A stretch of DNA of 13,892 bases, taken from positions 1 to 13,892 of the forward strand of contig CAKUKT010000030.1 in the NCBI GenBank assembly GCA_934663655.1, given 5' to 3'. The notes under the pieces were generated by a model. It was not told the origin of the DNA and did no database searches. It was given only the letters and a program-made list of their open reading frames with translations. The translations under genes and the position numbers were made by a program. Below, piece by piece: positions 1 to 7,259 of the stretch. The stretch comes from an uncultured Victivallaceae bacterium (GTDB taxonomy: Bacteria; Verrucomicrobiota; Lentisphaeria; Victivallales; Victivallaceae). Within the stretch, counting starts at the first letter, position 1. Each line of letters opens with the position of its first letter.

Positions 1-716
1 AGATAGGGCTGCGGCGCGCAGCCGGTTGCCCTCAGAAAGAGCCGGCGGAAATTGGGGACGCTGGTAAAACAGCGACGGGCGAGTTCCGGGACGGTGATTT
101 CCCGGTGAAGATTCTCGCTCATGAAACTCAATGCCGGCGCAATCCGGTCGATGTCCCGATAATCTCCCGGTGTGGTCTGAAGGTGATCGATTTCGCGGTA
201 CCGGTTCAGCAGGATCAGCATTTGCCAGTTCAGCGCCCGGATCATCGAACGGTAGTCCGGTTTCAGATCCCGGCGTTCCAGAATCAATTGGCGGATGCAT
301 TCGGCAAGTTCCGATTCACTGTTGCCGCTGATGAGGTTGCAAAATTTTTCTCCGCAGCAGCGGGGCAGGGCCAGCGCCGCCTTGGAATTGCGCTGTTCCG
401 GAGGGAGCAGCGCCACCGGGTCGAGATTCAGAAAACCCCAGCTCGCGGTGCCGCCGGGATTGGCTTTGGCCAGATGAAATTCCCGCGTGTTGATCACCAC
501 CGCGTCGCCGCCGGCAAACTCAAATATCTTGCCTCCAATCAGAAAAACCCCCGTTCCGTCAAAACAGTAGCCGATTTCAAAGAGATCATGAATATGCATG
601 TTGACGCGGGGATGTTCGCCGCGGGTGTTGAAATCGGGGACGGCGACCGGAAAATCCGGATCGACTTCGATGTGAGCAAACTCTCCCGGGCAGGGAACTT
701 TTGATTGATTACGCAT
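1..716 (-). CDS. AraC-family transcriptional regulator (3' end cut by window edge)
   Basis: Reading the minus strand from ATG at 716-714 gives an open frame of 238 codons that runs off the left edge with no stop. The N-terminal part (about residues 15-110) looks like a cupin-type sensor domain: it has an HIHDLFEIGY segment near residues 42-51 and alternating beta stretches such as GGDAVVINTREFHLA. The C-terminal part (about residues 190-238) fits the first helix-turn-helix of an AraC/XylS DNA-binding domain: an MSENLHREITVPELARRC stretch followed by NFRRLFLRATGCAPQPYL. The second helix-turn-helix, perhaps 50-60 residues, lies outside the window. AraC regulators with this layout usually bind a sugar or related ligand and activate a nearby operon. 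The gene is divergent from the dehydrogenase at 832, a natural target. No clear Shine-Dalgarno precedes the start. The family call is firm; the ligand is unknown. Confidence 0.88.
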   Translation of the reverse strand, partial: MRNQSKVPCPGEFAHIEVDPDFPVAVPDFNTRGEHPRVNMHIHDLFEIGYCFDGTGVFLIGGKIFEFAGGDAVVINTREFHLAKANPGGTASWGFLNLDPVALLPPEQRNSKAALALPRCCGEKFCNLISGNSESELAECIRQLILERRDLKPDYRSMIRALNWQMLILLNRYREIDHLQTTPGDYRDIDRIAPALSFMSENLHREITVPELARRCFTSVPNFRRLFLRATGCAPQPY

Positions 717-737
717 ATTTTTTTGATTGAAAAGTGG

Positions 738-766
738 ATGATAATTCTTTTTCGCTTTGATATAAT
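738..766 (+). promoter_or_regulatory. Candidate sigma70 promoter for the dehydrogenase, in a divergent intergenic region
   Basis: A perfect TATAAT at 761-766 follows ATGATA (738-743, four of six matches to TTGACA) with a 17-bp spacer. Transcription would start near 773, about 60 nt before the dehydrogenase ATG. The same AT island (761-770) read on the minus strand gives TATATT with a CTGGCA-like -35 17 bp upstream, so an overlapping promoter for the divergent AraC gene is possible. This rests on consensus matching only. Confidence 0.5.
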
Positions 767-831
767 ATAAACGCCGGCAGATGAATTGCCAGTTTTCGAC
801 TGATTTCTAACCTTGGAATGCGGGGTGCAAA

Positions 832-1827
832 ATGACAAAAACAATGCGGCAGATCGTGATGACCGGACCACGTCAAAGCCGGGTGATTGAGGTGCCGGTA
901 CCGGAGATCAACGACGATCAGGTACTGGTGCGGGTGACCTATACGGGGATGTGTCATTCGGAGTGCTGGCCGTGGTACACTGCAAAAGCCGGCGATGTGC
1001 TCGGGCACGAAACAATCGGAGTGGTGGCGCGGGTCGGCAGAAACATCCGCGGTTTTCGGGAGGGCGACCGGGTTACCGGCCTCGGTGGCGGCGGTTACCG
1101 GGAATACATCGTGATGGAACCTGATAAAATGGTGCACGTGCCGGATAATCTCGCCGACACCGATGCGATCGCCGAACCGCTGGCCTGCCTGATGAGCGCG
1201 GCCGGTAAAATGATGCCGGTGCTTCCCGGCGATTCGATTGCGGTGGTGGGTTGCGGTTACATGGGGCTCGGAATGATTTCGCTTTTCCGGCTCTGCGGAT
1301 ACGGGGAAATCATCGCGATCGACAAGCGTCCGGAGGCGCTGGCGAATGCGGAAAGATTCGGTGCCACCCGGCTCTTTAAAGCTGACGAGGTCGATATCCA
1401 TTATCTGCTGAACTGGGAGACGATGGGGCGGGTTGATCTCACCCGCGACGGGGATAACGGAATGTTGTTTGCGCTCGGGGTTCCGAATGTGATGGAGTTT
1501 TCCGGTACCGCGGACGGCCTGAATCTGGCCGGCGAACTGGTGCGTTCGCACGGTCGTCTGGGAATCGGCGGTTACCACAACGACGAGCTGCGCAGTGTCG
1601 ATTTCAAACTCTGGAACTACAAAGCCATTACCGCGATCAACTGTCACGAACGGCGTATCGATTACGAGGCCGGACTTTGCCGCCGCTGTCTGGAGTTGCT
1701 CGGCAGCGGTCGCTGGAACTTCACCGGCGTAACCAACCACATCTACGAGATGGAGGAATTCGATCGCGCCAATGAGGAGATGCTGGTGCATCGTGATGGC
1801 TTCATCAAAGGGGTTGTCCGCTGCTGA
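832..1827 (+). CDS. Zinc-type medium-chain alcohol/polyol dehydrogenase
   Basis: The 331-residue product belongs to the medium-chain dehydrogenase/reductase superfamily, which oxidises alcohols, polyols or sugars with NAD(P). The catalytic-zinc region is visible: Cys41 in GMCHSE, then His59-Glu60 in LGHE, with Glu115 in EPLAC as the likely further ligand. The Rossmann motif GCGYMG is at 140-145. Asp164 at the end of the next strand (AIDKRPEA) favours NAD(H) over NADP(H). The structural-zinc lobe with four closely spaced cysteines, present in many family members, is absent: GDRVTGLG runs straight into the YREYI strand. GGGG at 822-825 supports the ATG at 832 with a 6-nt gap. Its divergent AraC neighbour may control it. 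The substrate cannot be read from the sequence; a sugar or polyol is a guess from context. Confidence 0.87.
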   Translation: MTKTMRQIVMTGPRQSRVIEVPVPEINDDQVLVRVTYTGMCHSECWPWYTAKAGDVLGHETIGVVARVGRNIRGFREGDRVTGLGGGGYREYIVMEPDKMVHVPDNLADTDAIAEPLACLMSAAGKMMPVLPGDSIAVVGCGYMGLGMISLFRLCGYGEIIAIDKRPEALANAERFGATRLFKADEVDIHYLLNWETMGRVDLTRDGDNGMLFALGVPNVMEFSGTADGLNLAGELVRSHGRLGIGGYHNDELRSVDFKLWNYKAITAINCHERRIDYEAGLCRRCLELLGSGRWNFTGVTNHIYEMEEFDRANEEMLVHRDGFIKGVVRC

Positions 1828-2076
1828 GTGGGGGGACGTTTTTGTTGCCCGGCAGGGGAGCATCATGGTGGCGGGGAGGGGGCGGCAGGAGTTCTTCTGG
1901 CGATCCCGGTTGCGAACCACTGCGCCACCGGGGTAGAAAATTCGCCATGTCGGAACATCTTTTGAATGCCCCGGTTTCCGCGGGAGTTAAAGAAGTTTCA
2001 CGGTGAAATGGCGGCGATTTCCTCCTGACGATTTTCGGGCTTGAAAAAAATCATCAAAATTTTTTTCCAGCGCGGG
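1828..2076. other. Intergenic region with G-runs, an inverted repeat and a 13-bp palindrome; no gene seen
   Basis: I see no convincing gene between the dehydrogenase stop and the LacI promoter. The first part is rich in G-runs: six Gs at 1830-1835, four at 1855-1858, four at 1873-1876 and five at 1878-1882. A perfect 7-bp inverted repeat, GGTGGCG (1867-1873) and CGCCACC (1923-1929), could form a long-looped hairpin. It has no T tract, so I do not call it a terminator. TTTCAC-G-GTGAAA at 1996-2008 is a perfect odd-centred palindrome and could be a binding site. Confidence 0.5.
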
Positions 2077-2104
2077 TTGACAAGGCGTAAAACGGGATTA
2101 TATT
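2077..2104 (+). promoter_or_regulatory. Sigma70-like promoter of the lacI-glycosidase operon
   Basis: A perfect TTGACA at 2077-2082 is followed after 16 bp by TATATT at 2099-2104. Transcription would start close to 2111, exactly where the first LacI-type operator begins, so a bound repressor would block promoter escape. The 5' leader would be about 140 nt before the ATG at 2253. Confidence 0.72.
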
Positions 2105-2110
2105 AATCTT

Positions 2111-2130
2111 GGTTAACCGGTAAACTAAGC
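2111..2130 (+). promoter_or_regulatory. LacI-type operator O1 (20-bp direct repeat, copy 1)
   Basis: The 20-mer GGTTAACCGGTAAACTAAGC contains the near-palindrome GTTAACC|GGTAAAC (2112-2125, symmetric at 12 of 14 positions) with a central CpG. This is the usual form of LacI/GalR-family operators, whose hinge helices insert at the central CG. It lies at the predicted transcription start, just downstream of the -10 box. An identical copy at 2201-2220 and the LacI-family gene at 2253 make autoregulation the natural reading. Confidence 0.75.
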
Positions 2131-2152
2131 TGGCTGAAAAAAGTCATAATTC

Positions 2153-2200
2153 CGGAAAAAGCGATAGAAAACCGTTTTTCCGTTTTTTATTTATTATTTT
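2153..2200 (+). terminator. Possible leader hairpin with T-rich tail between the two operators
   Basis: CGGAAAAA (2153-2160) can pair with TTTTTCCG (2175-2182) around a 14-nt loop. A T-rich stretch, TTTTTTATTTATTATTTT (2183-2200), follows directly. This has the form of a weak intrinsic terminator or attenuator inside the leader of the lacI operon. The stem has only three GC pairs, and AT-rich DNA can look like this by chance. The T-rich tail also holds TATTAT (2192-2197), which could be the -10 of a second promoter before operator O2, though no clear -35 is seen. Confidence 0.3.
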
Positions 2201-2220
2201 GGTTAACCGGTAAACTAAGC
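2201..2220 (+). promoter_or_regulatory. LacI-type operator O2 (20-bp direct repeat, copy 2)
   Basis: This is an exact second copy of the 20-mer at 2111-2130, 90 bp downstream in the same orientation and 32 bp before the lacI start codon. The identity covers the whole 20 bp, including the asymmetric CTAAGC tail, so it may be a recent duplication or a longer recognition element. It lies inside the expected transcript. It could act as a roadblock or as the second anchor of a repression loop. Confidence 0.72.
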
Positions 2221-2252
2221 GCAGCGACAACATTCAAGTTCGAGGATGCACC

Positions 2253-3272
2253 ATGAACAAGAAGAACGTTACACTCAAGACCATCGCCGAACTCGCCGGG
2301 GTAAGCCGGGTCACGGTTTCCCAGATTCTCAACACCAACACCGCCACTCCGCGGGCATCCCGCGAGACCTGCGAACGGGTACGCCGCATTGCCCGGGAAC
2401 TCAACTACCAGCCGAACCTGATTGCTCAAACTCTGACCAACGGCAGCAGCCGGATCATCGGGGTGCTGCTCGACAGTATGGCCTCTGGTTATTCGCTGGC
2501 GCTGCTCGGCAGCATTGAGGAAGAGGCTTCCCGGCACGGTTACCGGGTCATGGTCGGTATCGCGCACGACAGTCCGGAACGCTTTCATAACTGTTACCAG
2601 TTGTTCCGTCAATACCATGTCGCCGGAGTTATTTCCATGGCGCACACCTATCCGGGGCGCGAGGCCGACATCATCGCCAACTTCGCGGAGGAGAAAAACA
2701 TCGTCTACATTTTTCCGCCGCCCTTTCCCGCCGCCGCCTGTGTCGAAGTGGATGTTGCCGCCGGAATTGAAGCGGCCTGCGCTCATCTACGCGCAAACGG
2801 CGCTTCCCGGCTCGGGATGTTGAGCGAGGATGGGGTTTACCCTGATACTCTGGCCCGTCTGGAGGCGTTCCGCCGCTGCGAACCCGGCGGACATATCGAA
2901 TTCATCGCTCCTTCCGACCGGCGCACCGATGAACAACACGGCAGCCGCTTTCACCGGGCGGTCGAACAACTTATCGAAGCGGGAATCGATGGATTGATCA
3001 CCATGTCCGATCTCTGGGCCGCCGCGGCGGCGGGGATGATGGCTCGCCGGGGAATTGCCGTCCCCGGAGATATCAAGCTCGTCGGACTCGGCAACAGCCC
3101 GATCTGCGACTATTCCGAACCTGCGCTGAGCAGCATTGACATGCGTGCCGGCACAGTGGCCGGCGCGGCGGTGGAGATGCTGCTGAATCTCGTCGCCGAC
3201 AAGTCGGTGTCTCCGGTTGTCATCACTCCGGAACTGGTGCGGCGTGGTTCGAGCGGAGCGGCGGGAATATGA
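2253..3272 (+). CDS. LacI/GalR-family transcriptional regulator, probably autoregulated
   Basis: The 339-residue length is normal for the family. An N-terminal helix-turn-helix (residues 7-27, TLKTIAELAGVSRVTVSQILN in outline) is followed by the hinge segment NYQPNLIAQTL (51-61), whose final Leu is the likely minor-groove wedge. The rest is a periplasmic-binding-protein-like sensor domain starting near IIGVLLDS (68-75), with late segments DGLITMSDLWA and DIKLVGLGNSP typical of the family. GAGG at 2242-2245 sits 7 nt before the ATG. Two matching operators with a central CpG lie in its own leader. The gene overlaps the next by ATGA, so it heads the glycosidase operon and probably represses it until a sugar binds. 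The ligand is unknown. The family and autoregulation calls are strong. Confidence 0.93.
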   Translation: MNKKNVTLKTIAELAGVSRVTVSQILNTNTATPRASRETCERVRRIARELNYQPNLIAQTLTNGSSRIIGVLLDSMASGYSLALLGSIEEEASRHGYRVMVGIAHDSPERFHNCYQLFRQYHVAGVISMAHTYPGREADIIANFAEEKNIVYIFPPPFPAAACVEVDVAAGIEAACAHLRANGASRLGMLSEDGVYPDTLARLEAFRRCEPGGHIEFIAPSDRRTDEQHGSRFHRAVEQLIEAGIDGLITMSDLWAAAAAGMMARRGIAVPGDIKLVGLGNSPICDYSEPALSSIDMRAGTVAGAAVEMLLNLVADKSVSPVVITPELVRRGSSGAAGI

Positions 3273-4561
3273 ACCGGGAACTGCTGCTGGCCGGACTGCG
3301 GCGTAATCTGCGCTGGTTCGTCGAGTCCGGAATAATGGTACCCTCCGACGGCGCCTGGGGCGTTGCCGAACGTATTTTCGCCACCCGCGATGATGATTTG
3401 CGACGCCAGGTCCGCCGGGAATTCATCGCCTATACCCCCCGGGGGGACTACGATGTCATCGAATCACGCCGTCCCGATTGCTGTTTTGAAACCGCGGCGA
3501 TGTTTCTGATGGCGGAACGGGCTTTCCCCGGCCATGGTTATCGGGAAATTGCCGGGAATATCCTTGATTTTCTCTATTTTCGCAGCGGGTTGTTGAACCG
3601 GGATAACCCCCGCTTTCCCATCGGGGCCTGGCATTGGTCACATGTGTCGCGCGATGTTTTCTGGGTTGACGATAATGGTTGGTGTGCGGCGATTCAGCTG
3701 GAGATATTTGCCGCGTTTCCGGAACTTCGTCGTCGTTACGATCCGGAGGGAATTGTCCATCAGCTGGTGGAGGCGCTCGGCGCAATGCTCGCGCGTTCGA
3801 TACACGATGAGCCGCCGTCAGCACCGGAACGCTGGGAGGATCCGGCCGGAACCTGGCGGGGATATCTGGAACTTCCGCACTGGGGGGTTCCGGTCTGGAT
3901 TGCGCTGGTTGCCGATGACTGCCGCTGCAATTCCCACCGCTGGGACGAATTGGGCAGGCGCTATTTCAATTATATTTGCCGACAGATATCCTCGCTCTCG
4001 GTCAGCGAAAAAATCTATGCCCTGATCGGCTGCTGTTTCGCCGCCGGACGGCGTGGTGACGCCGCCGCGCTGGACCTGGCTGAACAACTCGGGCGGGAGA
4101 TCGCCGGGCGGATGGATCGCGACAGCGGAATCATTCCGTCGGAACATTACGAGGCTCCCCGCGGTTCCGGTCTGGCCGATCTGATCTATACCATGAACTG
4201 GGCACTGGTTGCGTTTCAGCTGCTCGCCCGACTGCGTCCAACCGCGGAAACGATCGACGTTTACCGCCGGCTCGCCGAATTTATTCTTTCCGCGCAGATC
4301 TCCGCTCCCGAACGCCACCTGAACGGCGCCTGGCGCGGCATGTGCGATCGCCACGGTAACGCTACCGGGGGTGACTGTATTGAAGGCGGTTCCGGCTCCA
4401 TCTACTCCGGATGGACCAATGCGCCGATTGCGCTCGCATTGTTCAATGAATATCTTCAGCCTGTCAAAAGTTGTCAATCAGGAGTACTCCGTCATGAAAA
4501 TAATTTCCGGTTACCGACTCCGGATATCCAGCTCGGAACCATCAACACTGTACGGGGATGA
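3269..4561 (+). CDS. Putative cytoplasmic six-hairpin (alpha/alpha-barrel) glycoside hydrolase-like protein
   Basis: The 430-residue protein is rich in paired helices with aromatic and acidic loop motifs, as in (alpha/alpha)6-barrel glycosidases. Examples are FWVDDNGW at 131-138, [10 protein letters not shown] at 201-210 and [14 protein letters not shown] at 373-386. Asp134/Asp135 are plausible catalytic or substrate-binding acids. I cannot assign a GH family; relatives of unsaturated glucuronyl/rhamnogalacturonyl hydrolases are one possibility. There is no signal peptide, so it should act in the cytoplasm on an imported oligosaccharide. The ATG overlaps the lacI stop (ATGA), which indicates translational coupling. 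The recognisable fold ends near residue 395 ([12 protein letters not shown]). The last 35 residues look unstructured and overlap a possible start of the next gene at 4494. Confidence 0.68.
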   Translation: MNRELLLAGLRRNLRWFVESGIMVPSDGAWGVAERIFATRDDDLRRQVRREFIAYTPRGDYDVIESRRPDCCFETAAMFLMAERAFPGHGYREIAGNILDFLYFRSGLLNRDNPRFPIGAWHWSHVSRDVFWVDDNGWCAAIQLEIFAAFPELRRRYDPEGIVHQLVEALGAMLARSIHDEPPSAPERWEDPAGTWRGYLELPHWGVPVWIALVADDCRCNSHRWDELGRRYFNYICRQISSLSVSEKIYALIGCCFAAGRRGDAAALDLAEQLGREIAGRMDRDSGIIPSEHYEAPRGSGLADLIYTMNWALVAFQLLARLRPTAETIDVYRRLAEFILSAQISAPERHLNGAWRGMCDRHGNATGGDCIEGGSGSIYSGWTNAPIALALFNEYLQPVKSCQSGVLRHENNFRLPTPDIQLGTINTVRG

Positions 4562-4612
4562 TTCCCAGCTGGTTTGCGACGATAGCCCGGTTTTGTCTTC
4601 AACCACCCAAAT

Positions 4613-4617
4613 GGAGG
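4613..4617 (+). promoter_or_regulatory. Shine-Dalgarno that decides the pseudopilin start
   Basis: GGAGG at 4613-4617 lies 8 nt before ATG 4626 and overlaps an in-frame ATG at 4611, which is therefore unlikely to be used. A second in-frame ATG at 4494 also has a fair site (GGAG, 4481-4484, 9-nt gap). I prefer 4626 because it leaves a 20-residue leader before the pilin-like segment. Confidence 0.6.
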
Positions 4618-4625
4618 ATCAGGTA

Positions 4626-5420
4626 ATGAAAGTTCAAATTGATTTCGTAAATGTCGAAGGGTCCCGGCCACTCATCCGCAGTGTGTTCACGCTGATTGAA
4701 CTGCTCGTCGTAATTGCGATCATCGCAATTCTGGCCGCGATGCTGATGCCCGCACTCTCCAAGGCGCGCGAGGCGGCACGAGGTTCCGACTGTCTCTCCC
4801 GTCACAAGCAGTGCATGCTCGGCGTCAACATGTACACCTCCGATTTCAGCGGTTATGCGCCGCTGCGCAATCCGAACGTTCAGGAGGGTTGGGAAAGCTG
4901 GGCCGATTCGCTCAAGGGGATGGGGTACGGTCCGAAAAGCACCAAGCTCTACGGCTGCTCATCCCGTCCCGAACTCCCCGAGGCGACCCCCGGCAGCGAT
5001 ACCTATAAACGTACCTTCGGGTTATATTCAACGATCCATGGCGGCCCCGGCAACTACCATCAGAATATCTACGCGGATCACCTTCTCCATATCGCCACTC
5101 ACGGCGTCAGCGATTTCCGGATGGTGAACACCAAGAAAGCCACTTCCGCCTCTTCGCTGATTTACACGGTGGACTCCTATAACGAAGGACAAAATTCCCA
5201 GTGGTATGAATTGGAGAAGAGCTGGGGTACGGCCATGCCGTCGGCCCGCCATAATCAGCGCATCAATCTCGGGTTCATCGACGGTCACGCCGGCAACATG
5301 ACTCCGGCGGAGTTGACCGCGCTTTTCCGTTCGACGCGCGATTACAACATCATCGACCGCCCGAACTGGCTCTATTATCCGGTGGATGTGAAGTCGGCCT
5401 GGATTTCGCTGACATTTTGA
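4626..5420 (+). CDS. Type IV pilin-like N-terminus plus H-x9-DG domain protein (pseudopilin-like)
   Basis: From ATG 4626 the product has 264 residues. A 20-residue leader precedes [20 protein letters not shown] (21-40), the class III signal/N-methylation segment, with the conserved Glu at +5 (Glu25). The C-terminal part carries His209, nine residues, then Asp219-Gly220: the H-x9-DG motif of prepilin-associated proteins in Planctomycetota, Lentisphaerota and Verrucomicrobiota. The mature part should be outside the inner membrane, anchored by the hydrophobic helix. The role of this class is unproven; assembly into a secretion pseudopilus or surface display are ideas. Position -1 is Val rather than the usual Gly. 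It sits between two glycosidase-like genes, 17 nt before the next. ATG 4494 would give 308 residues with an odd 64-residue leader. Confidence 0.85.
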   Translation: MKVQIDFVNVEGSRPLIRSVFTLIELLVVIAIIAILAAMLMPALSKAREAARGSDCLSRHKQCMLGVNMYTSDFSGYAPLRNPNVQEGWESWADSLKGMGYGPKSTKLYGCSSRPELPEATPGSDTYKRTFGLYSTIHGGPGNYHQNIYADHLLHIATHGVSDFRMVNTKKATSASSLIYTVDSYNEGQNSQWYELEKSWGTAMPSARHNQRINLGFIDGHAGNMTPAELTALFRSTRDYNIIDRPNWLYYPVDVKSAWISLTF

Positions 5421-5437
5421 GAATCAGGAGTAAAACA

Positions 5438-7207
5438 ATGAACTGGAAAAAGTCGATCTTTACAATTGTGCTGATGGTGCTGGGAGCGGGAATGTTTCCG
5501 CTGGGTGCCGCAACTCCGCTGAAACTGGCGACGACGATTGATTACCTCGATTATGCGTTTGAGGACGGTGCCGCGGAGTTCCCGGAATATTACCCTCTGG
5601 AACTCTGGGAACAGCGGCTGCGCGAACTCTCGGAAGCCGGGATCGAGAAAGTCTACCTGCGGGTGAATGCCTGCGGCCTCACCCTCTATCCGACCCGGGT
5701 CAGTGCTCCCTACGGCGATGAATACGGCAATCACAGCGTGTTCTGGACGTGCGGCGCACCGCGGCTGATCCGCACCATGGAGCGCTACAATCCGTTGACG
5801 GAAACCATTCGGCTCGGGCACAAATACGGAATGGAGGTCTGGTGCTGGGAAAGTCTTTTCGATGATGCCGCCAATTGGTTTCATATCAACCGTACCGAAA
5901 AACCGGCGGAATTTGCGAAGTACGGCTGTTTCCCGATGATGGATCCATTTTTCCGGAAAAACCCCGACGGTTACGCAATGCTTGATCCGCGCCGCGGCGT
6001 AAGCGAAGAGGAGGCAAGAAAGATCAATCAGCGGATTGCCGATAAACATATCGGTGCAATACGGCTGAGAAGCGCAAAACCCCGGCCGGAAGCGGCGCTG
6101 GCACAGATGACCCGGGAGAACCTCCGGATTCTGGTTAGCGACGACAATATCAATTTCCGCCGGTACGAAGGGGATTTTGAACTGAAAACCTCCCGGGAGG
6201 GTGATCGCAATGTTCTGGAGATAACCGGGCTGGATATTCCGGAATCTTACCTCAAGCTGGTTCCGGCGGATTCATTCGGCACCGATTTCGGCTTCGTCGT
6301 CGATGAATTTCGGGGCGACGATCTGCAGCTGTTTGCCGTCGACGGCGAGCGATTGCCCGCCAACTGGATGGTTGACGCACTTTCCAAAACGGTTGACGGC
6401 ACGATCACCTTTGTTCTTGTCGGCGAGCTCGGCTGGGATTACAAACGCAATTCGCTGGGAATTTTCAAGGGGGAACTGGTGGGAGAGGACCGCAAACCCT
6501 ACTATTTCCACGGCATGGCTGAATTTAACGTGCCGAAAACCCGGCAGCACAAGCTGGAACGTTTCCAGGAGCTGCTCGAATACGATTTTGACGGTTATAT
6601 CTTCGACATCCGCAACCATTCGCGGATGCTGCATCCCGAACGTTACGGTTACAATCCCGAAGTCCGGGAAGCGTGTCTTAAACGTTATGGTTTCGACATC
6701 TGGAAGGACGATTTCGATCGTGAGCTGCTGCTGGAGGTGCGAGCCGACGCGGTCAGTGACTTTCTCGCCGAATGTCGACGCCTTGCGAAGCGGCCGCTGT
6801 TCCTCGGAGCCTCCCAGCTCGGTCTGGAGGGGGCGCAGCCGCGCCGGTATGATCTGTACGGCGGTTTGCCGTGGCAGTATCGGAAATTGTTCGCTTCCGG
6901 TGCGATTGACGGCGTGATGATGATGGGGGCGGATTACCCGGAATCCTTCACTCCCGAAGTAACGGGAGGGCGCGAAGTGGTGATCGGTTCATTCCGGGAG
7001 ATGCTCGATCTGCACCGCAGCGGCAGTTACGATCTCGGAGCCGACCTCGAAAAATTGGCCGCGATGCCGAAAGTTTCCGAGGTTCAGCTCTATGAAGCGC
7101 TGGTTTTCACTCAGAATCCGGAGAAGTACTTCCCGGTGTTGAAGGCTTTCGCCGATAAGCAGAAAAAAGTTGCCCCGGCCTCCACCGGACGCCGTTCCGG
7201 AGAGTGA
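5438..7207 (+). CDS. Secreted TIM-barrel glycosidase-like protein with beta-rich insertion
   Basis: The 589-residue protein starts at ATG 5438, supported by AGGAG at 5426-5430. Residues 1-25 form a signal peptide: Lys4-Lys5, a hydrophobic core (IFTIVLMVLGAGMF) and a probable cut after the GAA at 23-25. No lipobox is seen. The mature part reads like a (beta/alpha)8 barrel of the glycoside-hydrolase-like type: strand-like segments KVYLRVN (71-77), GMEVWCWESLFDD (131-143), DFDGYIFDIRN (383-393), RPLFLGAS (452-459) and GAIDGVMMMGAD (488-499), with acidic or aromatic residues at their ends. Between about 205 and 350 lies a beta-rich insert. Its LRILVSDDNINFRRYEGDFEL stretch (229-249), with SYLKLV at 270-275, resembles discoidin-like carbohydrate-binding domains. 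It is the last gene before the terminator at 7260. The exact family and substrate are not recognised. Confidence 0.7.
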   Translation: MNWKKSIFTIVLMVLGAGMFPLGAATPLKLATTIDYLDYAFEDGAAEFPEYYPLELWEQRLRELSEAGIEKVYLRVNACGLTLYPTRVSAPYGDEYGNHSVFWTCGAPRLIRTMERYNPLTETIRLGHKYGMEVWCWESLFDDAANWFHINRTEKPAEFAKYGCFPMMDPFFRKNPDGYAMLDPRRGVSEEEARKINQRIADKHIGAIRLRSAKPRPEAALAQMTRENLRILVSDDNINFRRYEGDFELKTSREGDRNVLEITGLDIPESYLKLVPADSFGTDFGFVVDEFRGDDLQLFAVDGERLPANWMVDALSKTVDGTITFVLVGELGWDYKRNSLGIFKGELVGEDRKPYYFHGMAEFNVPKTRQHKLERFQELLEYDFDGYIFDIRNHSRMLHPERYGYNPEVREACLKRYGFDIWKDDFDRELLLEVRADAVSDFLAECRRLAKRPLFLGASQLGLEGAQPRRYDLYGGLPWQYRKLFASGAIDGVMMMGADYPESFTPEVTGGREVVIGSFREMLDLHRSGSYDLGADLEKLAAMPKVSEVQLYEALVFTQNPEKYFPVLKAFADKQKKVAPASTGRRSGE

Positions 7208-7259
7208 CCGCCCCCCCCCCGGCCGGGCCACAGGTTCATGGAGATCTGACTGGGGGGAT

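Noticed and set aside
1830..1885. G-runs that could form a G-quadruplex.
   Set aside because: The first loops are long and uneven, and G-runs are expected in GC-rich intergenic DNA. There is no positional logic relative to a promoter.
709..1920. A 403-codon open frame antisense to the dehydrogenase.
   Set aside because: It is rich in His, Arg and Pro, has no family motifs, and mirrors a well-supported MDR gene. High GC content readily yields such frames.
1867..1929. tRNA-like element on the minus strand: 7-bp acceptor-like arms GGTGGCG/CGCCACC and a D-loop-like AGTGGTT segment.
   Set aside because: Only 63 nt between the ends, no T-loop (no TTCRANNC in the right place), no anticodon arm and no CCA end. 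It is best treated as a plain inverted repeat.
4371..4625. Extending the pseudopilin upstream to an ATG at 4371.
   Set aside because: This lies inside the upstream glycosidase-like gene, and the added residues do not resemble a signal or known domain. The nearer starts at 4626 and 4494 have better ribosome sites.
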